Source: Chryseobacterium wanjuense (GTDB lineage: Bacteria; Bacteroidota; Bacteroidia; Flavobacteriales; Weeksellaceae). Taken from it: DNA of 64,000 nt. The notes under the pieces were generated by a model. That model was not told the origin of the DNA. It did not search any database and saw nothing but the letters and a program-made list of their open reading frames with translations. The translations under genes were made by a program, and so were the position numbers. Below, piece after piece: positions 15,643 to 24,908 of the stretch. Each line of letters begins with the position of its first letter. Positions within the stretch are counted from its first letter, which is position 1. The stretch lies in assembly GCF_900111495.1 (NCBI RefSeq), contig NZ_FOIU01000006.1, forward strand, positions 41,072 to 105,071. Reading direction: 5' to 3'.

Positions 15643-16517
15643 TGAAAATGAATATTTTTTGTGCGGTTACTGCAATAGCATTAGTTGCTTGTAATCCAAA
15701 AACAGATCAGCCAAAAACCGATACTTTGGTTACGGAATTTTCTTTGCCTAAAAAGTTGAAGGAAGTTTCCGGAATCACGTTGTCAAAAGATAAAAACACG
15801 ATCTGGACAATTGAAGACCAGGGAAATAAAAATGTAATTTACGGATTGGATCAGAAAGGAAACCTGACTAATGATGTTTTGGTAGAAAATACCGAAAACA
15901 CCGACTGGGAGGATATGACGACAGATTCCGAGGGAAATATTTATATCGGAGATTTTGGAAATAATGAGAACGACAGACAGGATCTCAGTATTTTAAAAGT
16001 TGATTTAAAAGATGCTTCCCAGCCAACTACAAAAGTAGTTCAGACGACAAAATTTCATTATGAAGGGCAGAAAGAATTTCCGCCAAAAAAATCTTACTGG
16101 TTATATGATTGTGAGGCTTTCGTAGAAATGGACGGAAATTTTTATCTTTTTACAAAAAACAGAAGTAAAGGTTTCGACGGGACATTTCTAGTTTTTCAGA
16201 TTCCGAATAAGGAAGGAGATTTTGAAGCAAAATTGGTGGGAAAACTGAAGCTTCACGGAGGATATAGTGATGCTGCCATTACATCTGCTGCCATCAACGG
16301 TACAAAAGATAAAATTGTATTATTAACTCATAAAAATATTCATGTTCTGACAGGTTTTAGTGTAAATGATTTCAGTAAAGCCAAGATTCAGAAAATATCT
16401 TTACATCACAATTCGCAAAAAGAAGCGGTTGCTTTTCTCAATGATAAAACATTGCTGATTGCCGATGAAAAGGATAAAAATATGGGAGGAAATATGTATA
16501 AATTTGATTTAAAATAA
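15642..16517 (+). CDS. Beta-propeller lipoprotein
   Basis: A 291-residue lipoprotein (lipobox ending ALVAC, Cys17) whose mature part consists of repeated strand-turn units typical of a beta-propeller, such as VSGITLSKDKNTIWTIED and DSEGNIYIGDFGNNEN. It could belong with SMP-30/NHL-like or SdiA-regulated-like propellers; I cannot decide by eye, and no catalytic residues are identified. The start overlaps the mazG stop by one base, so they are co-transcribed, although no functional link to nucleotide hydrolysis is evident. Confidence 0.65.
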   Translation: MKMNIFCAVTAIALVACNPKTDQPKTDTLVTEFSLPKKLKEVSGITLSKDKNTIWTIEDQGNKNVIYGLDQKGNLTNDVLVENTENTDWEDMTTDSEGNIYIGDFGNNENDRQDLSILKVDLKDASQPTTKVVQTTKFHYEGQKEFPPKKSYWLYDCEAFVEMDGNFYLFTKNRSKGFDGTFLVFQIPNKEGDFEAKLVGKLKLHGGYSDAAITSAAINGTKDKIVLLTHKNIHVLTGFSVNDFSKAKIQKISLHHNSQKEAVAFLNDKTLLIADEKDKNMGGNMYKFDLK

Positions 16518-16520
16518 AAA

Positions 16521-16549
16521 AAAACCGCAGAAATTTTCTGCGGTTTTTT
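16521..16549. terminator. Bidirectional terminator between convergent genes
   Basis: Arms AAAACCGCAGAAA (16521-16533) and TTTTCTGCGGTTTT (16534-16547) with A-rich and T-rich flanks serve both the plus-strand lipoprotein gene and the minus-strand gene that ends at 16553. Confidence 0.85.
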
Positions 16550-16552
16550 CAA

Positions 16553-17272
16553 TTATGGAGTTAAATAAGTAATGTAAATATTCCCGCTGGACAATCTGAA
16601 GTCCTGCGTATAAACGCATCGTACCCTAAACGTTTCACCAGCATTCAAATAAGAAATAGAAGATAAGTTGTGGTTGACTGTCAGTGTTCTCTCACCGTGT
16701 CCTGTTGATATTGAAGCCAGCGTCACTGTGGAAGAAGAAACTTTTTGGATCGAAGATTTTGCTGTTCCTGCAGTATATCCGTTTCCATTCAAGCTCAGGT
16801 CATAAGTGATGTAAGGCACGATATTGTAAAAACCAGCCTTCACGACTGTAAACAATCCCGTAGTTGAATTATAAGTCAGATACGCATTGTCGATTTTGTT
16901 GCTCACGTTATACACATACGTCTGCGTGTAGCTTTCGTGCGTGCTTACGGGGTTACTTCCTGTTCCTGTATAGCTTCCGGATGAAGGATTGATGTTTGTT
17001 TTGTTTCCGACAAAAATTACTTTCAGAAAATTTTCAGAAGCAATATTTTTCCAAACCGGAGCATTTCCGGAACCATTGGATACCAAAAAATCACCGGGGT
17101 TTCCGGAGCTTCCTGTGGTTTTCGGACCACCACCGACGTTCAGATCTTTTACAACCTGTAAAGAACCGTTGACGTGCAATGTGTGTTGTGGAGTTGGAGT
17201 AAGAATACCTACTTGTGCATTTAGGCTGCAGGACATGACAAATAATGCCATATATGATAGCTGTTTTTTCAT
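16553..17272 (-). CDS. Secreted protein with C1q/jelly-roll-like C-terminal domain
   Basis: A 239-residue exported protein (signal peptide MKKQLSYMALFVMSCSLNAQ). The N-terminal segment VGILTPTPQHTLHVNGSLQV resembles the trimeric fibre-like heads common in flavobacterial surface proteins. It is followed by a Gly/Ser-rich linker and a beta-rich C-terminal domain (about 95-239) that resembles a C1q/TNF-like jelly roll in strand pattern. I chose the second Met (17272) because it starts the signal peptide directly. The function is unknown, probably surface-exposed. The C1q-like reading is low-confidence. Confidence 0.6.
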   Translation of the reverse strand: MKKQLSYMALFVMSCSLNAQVGILTPTPQHTLHVNGSLQVVKDLNVGGGPKTTGSSGNPGDFLVSNGSGNAPVWKNIASENFLKVIFVGNKTNINPSSGSYTGTGSNPVSTHESYTQTYVYNVSNKIDNAYLTYNSTTGLFTVVKAGFYNIVPYITYDLSLNGNGYTAGTAKSSIQKVSSSTVTLASISTGHGERTLTVNHNLSSISYLNAGETFRVRCVYTQDFRLSSGNIYITYLTP

Positions 17273-17469
17273 CGAATGTTTATTTTTTGTTGAAATAATT
17301 TTCGACAAATATAAATTCTTTTAAAAATATCAATATTTTAAAGAAATTTTAAACATATTCATCTATGGGTGTGATCTGAATACTTTGTAGAAAATATGAT
17401 CTTACTTTATCAATCGGAAATATTTTATCCTTATCGATCAGGAAATGAAAAGTACAAATGTTAAAGTTT

Positions 17470-17518
17470 AAAAAAAAGAAAAAGCATATTAATTTCTTTC
17501 TCAAAAAACTAATATGCT
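17470..17518 (-). terminator. Terminator after the metallophosphoesterase fusion gene
   Basis: Arms AGCATATTA (17483-17491) and TAATATGCT (17510-17518). Read on the minus strand, the hairpin is followed by a T-rich run (complement of 17470-17482). Confidence 0.7.
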
Positions 17519-17548
17519 GTGATTTATAATTTATAAAATGTTGATTTT

Positions 17549-20500
17549 TTAGAATGTCATTCCGACAGTTCCGGAGATTCTGCCGCCGTCTGATCCAGTG
17601 AAGTAATTCAGCCTTGCGGAAAACATATCCAGGATACTTAGCCATAATCCGCCTCCAATAGACTGGTGCCATTTTCTTGAATTTTCATGATCGTTCCAGA
17701 CTCTTCCAATATCGTAACCAACTAAAATTCCCATATTAGCCGGAATAATAGTATTTTTTACTCTTCCAAAATCCCAACGAACTTCAGAATTATTGGTAAA
17801 ATAAGATCTTCCTGAGAACCTATCGTTTCGGAAAGCTCTCATTCCGTTATTTCCGCCGATACTTGCCGCCTGATAGAATTCAAAATTATTATTGTTGATC
17901 CACATCGCGTTGCTGGAATTTGCAAAGACAAAATTTCCGCGACTGTCGAGTCTGTGGTCGAAAGCCAATGTTCCTGTTAAGATTAAAAAGTTTTTATCAA
18001 AATCCGAAAGGTTGGTTTTCCAGTCGGCGTTTACCGTAAATTCCAAACCTAAAGTAGGGAACGCGGTATTATCAAAGTTTTTATAGCTGAATGTATAATT
18101 TGCCCCTCCAAATTGCTGATTTGTAAATACTTCAGGCTTTACATCGGGAGAAACATCTACAAAACGGTCTCCATTTCTCTGAACTTTATTATTTTCAAAG
18201 GTTAGCTGAAATTGGTTAAATATATTCGACCAGCTTTTCTTGGAAACAGAAGGCGCAAAATTGATCTTTGAAATCCTTGCTCTATTGTATTTTCTATCAT
18301 CTGCCTCTTTGTCGTATTCACTTTCATTTGATAATCCGAAAAAGTTTTCAGAAAAACGAGGAGTGGTAAATCCGGCATCAATGTTGAAATCCCAGTCCGA
18401 AATCGCTTTCTTGAAAATTCCCTTGTACACAGCCTGGAATCCACCTGTTGCCGTATAAAAATTAACTTTAAGGCTATGTTTTTGCGTGAAAGGATCGCGG
18501 ATGAAATTATTCACCGTATAATTGGCCAAAACTCCTAAAATTACCCCATCGTCCGGGTTGTAATCTGCATTGGGATAGCCTGCGACAAAACTATATTTAG
18601 GATGTTTATAATCGTAAGTATTGATATCATAGTCGTCCGAAATATTTTTCGTCGCACCGTGGGTATTGTATGTATTTTTTTGAGATTTAAAATCATAGAT
18701 TTTTACCCTGCTTCCATCGGCAACATTATACGTGTCGTGATTGTAACCGCCGATCAGCCTGATGTTCATTTTCGGGTTTCCGTCTCCTGAAACTTCGTAG
18801 ATATCATCGTCTTCAAGACCATAGATCCACAGTTCTTTAGTTTTTGAGTCGTCATACGTTTTTTCAAAAACAAGTTCAGGATTTTCTTTGTTTTTATCTA
18901 ATTTGTATTGTTTTACATTAACAGATTTTCCTGTTTTTGTGATCACAAATTTATCAGGATTTACGGTTCCTGCCAACGGAACTTTTTCCTGTAAAACGTT
19001 GAAATACTGCGTCGCGTAGGACTGTAATTTTGCTTTTCTCAGTTTTAATTTTCTTTGAATATCAGCAATTGTTTCATCTTTTACTTCCTTCGGAACGTTG
19101 TTGAAAGCTTCGTCAATATCTTTATCCGTCAGATGTTCCTGGATATATTTTGCCTGTGCAATCCAGTCTTCTTCATTGGAACCTTTTAAGAAAGCCAAAT
19201 CCAGAGGATAAGGCTCTACAGCCAGCCATTTTACACTTTTAAGATCTTCTTTAAATGTCTTGATGTGGCGGATTGCCGGAATGTTCATAATGATTTTGAA
19301 GGCATTTCCGTCATATTTACTGAAAGCCTGATCTCTGTCTCGCGGAATCGGCTTGTAGATCACTTTGTTGCCCTCTTCATATTCTGCCCATTTCCATTGG
19401 TCGGAATGCCTGTCCCAGTCACCGATCAGCATATCAAAAATTCTGGCTCTGATGTAAGATTCCTGGTCGATTGAATATTTATAATTTTTATTTAAATTTT
19501 TCAAAACATCCTCAGTCGAAACAATGTCTTTTGCATTATTAAGCGATGCCAATGTCTTCGGATCAGAAGAAAAACGTTCTTCCACCATGTACATCTCATC
19601 ACCGTAATTCATGTTATAATTTCCCAAAGCTTGCTGTTTAGGAATATAATATAATCTTGGATTACTGTGAAAAATATTTATTTTATCTGCCATATTTCCA
19701 ACTGAAAACGGCGTAAACGGATGGTTTGCGGTATAAAAATCCAGCAAGAATTTTTCAGGTAAGGTATTATTCAATTCATTTCCGAAAGTGCTTTTCTTGA
19801 AAGCCACATTATTAAGGAAACGAACCGCGCTTTTTTTTACTCCTCTCATCACATATTCCTGTCCGTCCTGGCTCATTAATCTTAAACTGTTCGACTGATT
19901 GCCACCTCCTTCTCGGAAAGGTTTGTAACCGCCATCGAGTTCAGAAAGATTAGCCGTCGGAGCTTCGATAGGCATTCCGTAATATTTTCTGTAGTGCTCA
20001 CCCCAAAGCCACCTGTAAATTTTCCCTTTTTTTGTTAATTTTACAGGATAAATTGTAGATGAAACGGTGGCAGGAAAAGAGTTGGGATAATTGTTGACAA
20101 ATTCTTTCGGTTTTTCAATAACCTGAATATGGGAAAGTTTTTCTAATTTATTATCTTTTGTAGAAAAATATTCAACATCTGAACTTTGATCTTTCCTGAT
20201 GTTTAAAACAGCAAAACCACTTCCGCCGTATGAAAAATCTGTTCTTTCGCCAATTGTCGCAGGATCGACCTTTGAGCCAGCTCCACTGATAATTTGCCTG
20301 ATATTCCTGTCGGCATGATATTGTAAATTATGGTCGTGTCCGGATACAAAAATGATGTTGTCTTTATCCTGAACGATGCTTTTTAATCTATTGGTAAGGT
20401 CTGCATAATGTTGATTGTTAATATCTTCCGGGCTTGCTCCCGAAGAACTCCTCAAAACATTCAAGACACTTGCTACTCCCGGAACTGGTATTTTGCTTTT

Positions 20501-21265
20501 GAAAGGAAAAAGGTGGGATTTTGCAGAAGTATACCCCGCATGAGTTCCGGTGCTGATAATCGGGTGATGAAGGGCAACGATGATTTGTTTATCCTGATTT
20601 TTATTAAGCAAATCTTTAAATTCAATGAAAAGATCTTCTCTGGTTTTGATATCACAGTTTTTATTAATTCCTGGATATTTGTCCCAGTTTAGCAAAGCCC
20701 ATTCTGTATCTATTACAATTAGCTTAATATCTTTTGTAAGACTGATGTCATCAATAGGGCAGGAATTTTTTGGAAGAAAAGCTTTTTTATCATTAAAATA
20801 ATTTTTCACAAAGTCTTCCTGAGCTTTCCTTCCGTCTAAACCGCTGTACCAGTCATGGTTTCCGGGAATCACCAATGTTTTTCCGGGAAAATTTTTTACA
20901 ATCGATAATTGATCTTCCAGCTTTTGTTTGGCCAAAGGATACTCTTTATCAGATTCTTTAGGCATACCGTTTGGATAAATATTATCTCCCAAAAAGATAA
21001 GCATAGAGTTTTTATCTGCAGTTTCGAGCTGTCCTTTAAGTAAATTCAACGTATTCTGAGCCTGAGCTTCATCTGCATTTCCTGCATCGCCAACTAAGAA
21101 AATTTTAAAGTCATTTTCAGATTTTATATCAGAATTTTCTACTTCAGATAAGTTTTTACCCTTTTTTACGTTATATGTTGCGCAGGAATAGAGAACTCCG
21201 GCAGACAATACTACTCTAAGGACAATAGAAGTATTTTTTAGATGAGTTTTCAAGGATAAATTCAT
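17549..21265 (-). CDS. Lipoprotein fusion: metallophosphoesterase, kinase-like domain and outer-membrane barrel
   Basis: A 1238-residue protein with three parts. (1) A lipoprotein signal (LSAGVLYSC, Cys28) is followed by a calcineurin-like phosphoesterase (about 50-375). Its motifs are GDAGN (D60), GDN (D94), GNHD (135-138), H233-H234 and GHDH (309-312). (2) A middle region (about 440-760) has a Gly-rich stretch, then YVMRGVKK, then GDWDRH (615-620) and PRDRDQAF (641-648). That spacing is reminiscent of the catalytic and metal-binding motifs of atypical kinases such as Fam20 or HipA-like enzymes. (3) A C-terminal region of about 300 residues has BamA/TamA-type beta-barrel character and ends in an aromatic residue (VGMTF). 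Barrel and esterase parts are solid; the kinase reading is inference. Its start lies only 26 bases from the divergent HD gene. Confidence 0.8.
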   Translation of the reverse strand: MNLSLKTHLKNTSIVLRVVLSAGVLYSCATYNVKKGKNLSEVENSDIKSENDFKIFLVGDAGNADEAQAQNTLNLLKGQLETADKNSMLIFLGDNIYPNGMPKESDKEYPLAKQKLEDQLSIVKNFPGKTLVIPGNHDWYSGLDGRKAQEDFVKNYFNDKKAFLPKNSCPIDDISLTKDIKLIVIDTEWALLNWDKYPGINKNCDIKTREDLFIEFKDLLNKNQDKQIIVALHHPIISTGTHAGYTSAKSHLFPFKSKIPVPGVASVLNVLRSSSGASPEDINNQHYADLTNRLKSIVQDKDNIIFVSGHDHNLQYHADRNIRQIISGAGSKVDPATIGERTDFSYGGSGFAVLNIRKDQSSDVEYFSTKDNKLEKLSHIQVIEKPKEFVNNYPNSFPATVSSTIYPVKLTKKGKIYRWLWGEHYRKYYGMPIEAPTANLSELDGGYKPFREGGGNQSNSLRLMSQDGQEYVMRGVKKSAVRFLNNVAFKKSTFGNELNNTLPEKFLLDFYTANHPFTPFSVGNMADKINIFHSNPRLYYIPKQQALGNYNMNYGDEMYMVEERFSSDPKTLASLNNAKDIVSTEDVLKNLNKNYKYSIDQESYIRARIFDMLIGDWDRHSDQWKWAEYEEGNKVIYKPIPRDRDQAFSKYDGNAFKIIMNIPAIRHIKTFKEDLKSVKWLAVEPYPLDLAFLKGSNEEDWIAQAKYIQEHLTDKDIDEAFNNVPKEVKDETIADIQRKLKLRKAKLQSYATQYFNVLQEKVPLAGTVNPDKFVITKTGKSVNVKQYKLDKNKENPELVFEKTYDDSKTKELWIYGLEDDDIYEVSGDGNPKMNIRLIGGYNHDTYNVADGSRVKIYDFKSQKNTYNTHGATKNISDDYDINTYDYKHPKYSFVAGYPNADYNPDDGVILGVLANYTVNNFIRDPFTQKHSLKVNFYTATGGFQAVYKGIFKKAISDWDFNIDAGFTTPRFSENFFGLSNESEYDKEADDRKYNRARISKINFAPSVSKKSWSNIFNQFQLTFENNKVQRNGDRFVDVSPDVKPEVFTNQQFGGANYTFSYKNFDNTAFPTLGLEFTVNADWKTNLSDFDKNFLILTGTLAFDHRLDSRGNFVFANSSNAMWINNNNFEFYQAASIGGNNGMRAFRNDRFSGRSYFTNNSEVRWDFGRVKNTIIPANMGILVGYDIGRVWNDHENSRKWHQSIGGGLWLSILDMFSARLNYFTGSDGGRISGTVGMTF

Positions 21266-21291
21266 AAATTTACATTAACAAAATTTCAGTG

Positions 21292-22476
21292 ATGAGCATT
21301 TTACAAAAAGCCAAAGATTATGTTGAAATCTTATTCAAAGATAAGCTATCTTCAGTATATTTTTATCATAATTTTATACATACTACGTATACAGTAAACA
21401 AGGCTGAAGAAATTATGAGAAATACTTCCGTTTCCCAAGAAGATCAGGAAAAGGTATTATTGGCTCTTTGGTTTCACGATACCGGTTATATAGAATGTGC
21501 AAAAAATCATGAGGAAAAGGGAGTTTCTATAGTGAAAGATTTTCTACAAAAAGAAAATTATCCCGAAAATAAGATCGAAGAGGTTACAAAATTAATTTTA
21601 GCAACCAAACTGACTTATGAACCTCAAAATCTTCTGGAAAAGATCGTAAAAGACGCCGATTGCAGTCACTTTGCGAGCCATTATTTCAACAATATATCAG
21701 ATGCGTTAAGAAAAGAATGGGAGCTCACCAATGTGCGATGCTTCACCAATGATGAATGGAATGAAGAGAATCTTGATATGTTGAAAAATAAACATCGATA
21801 TTATACAGATTACGCGAAAGAAAACTGGCAGCCTCTCAAAGAGAAAAATATTAAGAAAATTGAGAAAAAGCTGGAAAAAGATAAAGATGAAGACAAGAAG
21901 GAAAATTCTGAAGGTAAAAAAGATAAGGATAAAGAAAAAGAGCCTAAATCGGACAGAAGCGTAGATACGCTGTTCAGAGTGACATTAAACAATCATACAA
22001 GATTGAGTGATATTGCTGACAGCAAAGCGAATATTTTACTTTCTGTAAATGCGATCATCATCTCGGTCTGTCTTTCTGTTTTGGTTCCGAAATTGGATAC
22101 TCCGAAAAATTCTCATTTGATTATTCCAAGTTTTTTACTGCTTTTGTCAAGTGTTTTAACGATTATTTTTGCGATATTATCTACAAAACCAAACGTTACA
22201 AAAACAAGATTTACTAAACAGGATGTGGCAGATAGAAAAGTAAATCTTTTATTCTTTGGTAATTTTAATAGAATGCTTTTCGACGATTATCATGATGCGA
22301 TGAAAGATTTAATAAAAGATCGTGACTATATTTATGATTCGATGGTGAAAGATTTATACTATTTAGGTAAAGTTTTAGATAGAAAATACAAACTTTTGTC
22401 GACTACGTATAAAATTTTTATGGCCGGAATTATTATTTCGGTATTATCTTTCGGATATGCTTTTCTTAGACTTTAA
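21292..22476 (+). CDS. HD-domain protein fused to a Pycsar-effector-type (DUF5706) membrane module
   Basis: A 394-residue protein. The N-terminal HD phosphohydrolase domain (about 1-165) has H30, WFHDTGY (H62, D63) and a KDAD (D121/D123) metal motif. A highly charged Lys/Glu/Asp linker spans about 175-225. The C-terminal module starts RVTLNNHTRLSDIADSKANI and has two adjacent transmembrane helices (about 246-300) plus a third at the C-terminus (374-394). This module matches the DUF5706 / Pycsar effector (PycTM) family. HD domains often cleave cyclic or alarmone nucleotides. No nucleotide cyclase gene is adjacent. The ATG at 21292 is preferred to a GTG three bases earlier. Confidence 0.8.
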   Translation: MSILQKAKDYVEILFKDKLSSVYFYHNFIHTTYTVNKAEEIMRNTSVSQEDQEKVLLALWFHDTGYIECAKNHEEKGVSIVKDFLQKENYPENKIEEVTKLILATKLTYEPQNLLEKIVKDADCSHFASHYFNNISDALRKEWELTNVRCFTNDEWNEENLDMLKNKHRYYTDYAKENWQPLKEKNIKKIEKKLEKDKDEDKKENSEGKKDKDKEKEPKSDRSVDTLFRVTLNNHTRLSDIADSKANILLSVNAIIISVCLSVLVPKLDTPKNSHLIIPSFLLLLSSVLTIIFAILSTKPNVTKTRFTKQDVADRKVNLLFFGNFNRMLFDDYHDAMKDLIKDRDYIYDSMVKDLYYLGKVLDRKYKLLSTTYKIFMAGIIISVLSFGYAFLRL

Positions 22477-22500
22477 TAAATAGTAGAAATTTATATAACG

Positions 22501-22530
22501 AAATCGTTCTTTTGTAGAACGATTTTTTTT
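22501..22530 (+). terminator. Terminator after the HD/DUF5706 gene
   Basis: Perfect 10-bp arms AAATCGTTCT (22501-22510) and AGAACGATTT (22516-22525) with a T8 run. It overlaps the 3' end of the convergent GAF gene by two bases. Confidence 0.85.
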
Positions 22531-24832
22531 ATTGTGCTAAAGAAACTCTTAAGGCAAGAAGCCCTGTAATTCCCTGTAGATCTTCTACTTTTAAAAACTC
22601 AACATCATTTTGAAGAATATTTTTTTTCTGAAGTTTATTGATGTATTCCAGATATTCTTTTTGGTTTTCCATGCCGAAATATACGATCGTGATTTTTCCC
22701 GGACAGGTAATTCTTTCCGTTGAATCTTTTATATGTGCTTTATCAAGGCGTTTTTTGATGATTTCGTAGTAAGAATTATAGGCTCCGTCTACATCAAAAC
22801 GTTTTTCATCCATTCGGAAACGGATGTCTATTTTTTCATTATAAACAAAAATCAGCGAGGCAATATCCAAAGGAATCGGAAGATCTCTTTTGAAATTCTG
22901 AAACTCAAGTTCCATATTACAGATCGTTTTCAACTGCCAATATCTCAGCTTATGAACAACTTTTGAGCTATAGTGAAGTTCAGGAGCTATATTCTGACCT
23001 GTGTACAAATTATGTTCTACACCATCAGATTTAAATCTTTCATAATAATGCGGAAAAATAAGCTGGGCTTTTTCCTGGCCTTCATCCAATAGGTCGGCTA
23101 ATTTCCTGTTGACCAATGTGATAGAATCGTCAAGGCTTTTTCTATTGGTATAAAAAAGATCACTTTGAGTAAAAACCTGCATGAAATAATCTTTGATTTT
23201 AGCCTTCACTTCACTAGAAGATTTTATCTCTAGTTTTGCCTGTAAATAAGGATGAACTTCTTCTCTCAATAGCCTCTGGAAGCGCTGTTCGGTATCAGCT
23301 TTAATCTCGTTATTCAATTCATTTTCAAAAATATCCAAGGCTAATAAATATTTTTCTGAATCTGAATTAAGCAAAGAAAAAATTCCGTGCAGAGAATCAA
23401 TCTGCTGATTGAGGTCTTCAAGCATTAAATTGAGCCGTTTTTCAGAAGATGAACGAATGTCTGAAAATCCGAATAATGGCGTAAGATTTTTAAACGAAAT
23501 TTGCTTTAAAGTGTATATTTTTTTCGAAAGAGAAGCATTGAAATATTTCTCGGCCTCATTTCTGAATTTCCACACAACACTGTCATGGATGGTCGTATAT
23601 TCTCTTTGGATAATAGCTTCAATCTGATAATTTTTCTCAAAACTAAAACGGTTCAGGGAAAATAATATCATATCAGTAAAAAACTCCATTTTTTTTGCTT
23701 TCAAGCCATTGAAACTATTGGCAATCGGTGAAGTAAATTCCATAATGGCCAATAATTCACTGTCCTTCATGATAGGGATTACCATGAAACTGTTGATTTT
23801 ATTCCTTTTTAAAATATCAAAAGAAGGTAGTGATTTCACCTCATGCTCCAAATTGTCAACATTGGAAATAACGATGGGCTTCGAGTTTTGATTTAAATTA
23901 TCAAAAGTAGTTTTTCGGATTTCGTCATCAAATGTATTGATCCAAAAATCCAAAATATGATTCGTAAAAAGGTTTTCATAAATCGGAACTTTTTCAAGTC
24001 TTTGATCTTTTTTGTTGAAAAGCATTAACCCAAAATTGAGTTCTGAAACATCAAAATATGATTTAAAAATTTCAATCAGATTTTCATCTGGCGAAAGATT
24101 TTCCGGATCGATACTTATCATGCTTGATTTTAAGTCTGATAAAGCGACTTCCGACGTACAGTCAACAAGGGAAATAATGGTAAACCCTCTCAAGATCCAT
24201 GATTCTGACGGGAAATATTTTTTCCAAAGTTTAAAATCGTCCAGGCTTTCCAGCAGCATGTCTATGACTTCATCGGAAGGGATTTTTGCTTTCTCGGTAG
24301 GAAAAATTTCAGTAAAATCTGAATTTACCGTAATTTTATAATGTTTCATGATTCCGTGTTTGTTCGGAATATCATAATAAAGGGGGAGGTTACTTCTGAT
24401 GTCTCTTTTAAAATAACTTTGCAGAATCAGGCAGCAGCAGAACACGTAAAATTCGTCGTCGTCGATATTTCTAAGCTCTATTTCAAAATCTTTTCCTGCA
24501 TCTTTCAAAATATTTTTAAATCTCTCGGTATAATTGAAAGTAATGTTGGAAAGCGGAATGCTTGCTGCTTTTATTTCGTTGTTAGTCAGTCCGGTAGGGA
24601 AAAGGTCTGCCAACAAAAGCTTGATAAGCTCTTCATGTTTTTCCAGTAAAGAAATATCCTGAAATCCATCTTTGAATTCCTGAAAATTTTTCGTTTTGTC
24701 AATCAAAGATTGTGCATAATTGACACGGTACTCCAAACGGTCGTTATATCGAATATGCTCAAGCACATCCAAGTATTTTTTGAACGAAATGTATACCTTA
24801 AATGGAGCGTCTTTTTTGTAGAGATTTGACAA
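22529..24832 (-). CDS. Large GAF-domain protein of unknown output
   Basis: A 767-residue cytoplasmic protein without signal peptide or membrane segments. Residues of about 250-405 look like a GAF sensor domain (FGLMLFN..., SFMVIPIMKDSELLAIMEF, then a helix). The N-terminal 240 residues are helical and unfamiliar. The C-terminal half is helical with coiled-coil tendency (EKRLNLMLEDLNQQIDSL) and contains no histidine kinase, GGDEF or ATPase motif that I can see. Similar proteins occur widely in Flavobacteriia without known function. It is convergent with the HD/DUF5706 gene and directly follows the terminator of the nuo operon, so it is a separate unit. Confidence 0.65.
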   Translation of the reverse strand: MSNLYKKDAPFKVYISFKKYLDVLEHIRYNDRLEYRVNYAQSLIDKTKNFQEFKDGFQDISLLEKHEELIKLLLADLFPTGLTNNEIKAASIPLSNITFNYTERFKNILKDAGKDFEIELRNIDDDEFYVFCCCLILQSYFKRDIRSNLPLYYDIPNKHGIMKHYKITVNSDFTEIFPTEKAKIPSDEVIDMLLESLDDFKLWKKYFPSESWILRGFTIISLVDCTSEVALSDLKSSMISIDPENLSPDENLIEIFKSYFDVSELNFGLMLFNKKDQRLEKVPIYENLFTNHILDFWINTFDDEIRKTTFDNLNQNSKPIVISNVDNLEHEVKSLPSFDILKRNKINSFMVIPIMKDSELLAIMEFTSPIANSFNGLKAKKMEFFTDMILFSLNRFSFEKNYQIEAIIQREYTTIHDSVVWKFRNEAEKYFNASLSKKIYTLKQISFKNLTPLFGFSDIRSSSEKRLNLMLEDLNQQIDSLHGIFSLLNSDSEKYLLALDIFENELNNEIKADTEQRFQRLLREEVHPYLQAKLEIKSSSEVKAKIKDYFMQVFTQSDLFYTNRKSLDDSITLVNRKLADLLDEGQEKAQLIFPHYYERFKSDGVEHNLYTGQNIAPELHYSSKVVHKLRYWQLKTICNMELEFQNFKRDLPIPLDIASLIFVYNEKIDIRFRMDEKRFDVDGAYNSYYEIIKKRLDKAHIKDSTERITCPGKITIVYFGMENQKEYLEYINKLQKKNILQNDVEFLKVEDLQGITGLLALRVSLAQ

Positions 24833-24855
24833 AAGATGAAATTTAGAGTAAAGTT

Positions 24856-24887
24856 AAAAAAAAACCACAACTTTGGTGTTGTGGTTT
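24856..24887 (-). terminator. Terminator of the nuo operon
   Basis: Arms AAACCACAAC (24862-24871) and GTTGTGGTTT (24878-24887). On the minus strand the hairpin is followed by a run of eight or more T (complement of 24856-24864). Confidence 0.85.
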
Positions 24888-24908
24888 AATATATTTTGTC
24901 GTGACTTT

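Noticed and set aside
21292..22476. A complete Pycsar system
   Set aside because: The effector-type membrane module is present, but no uridylate or cytidylate cyclase gene is adjacent on either side.
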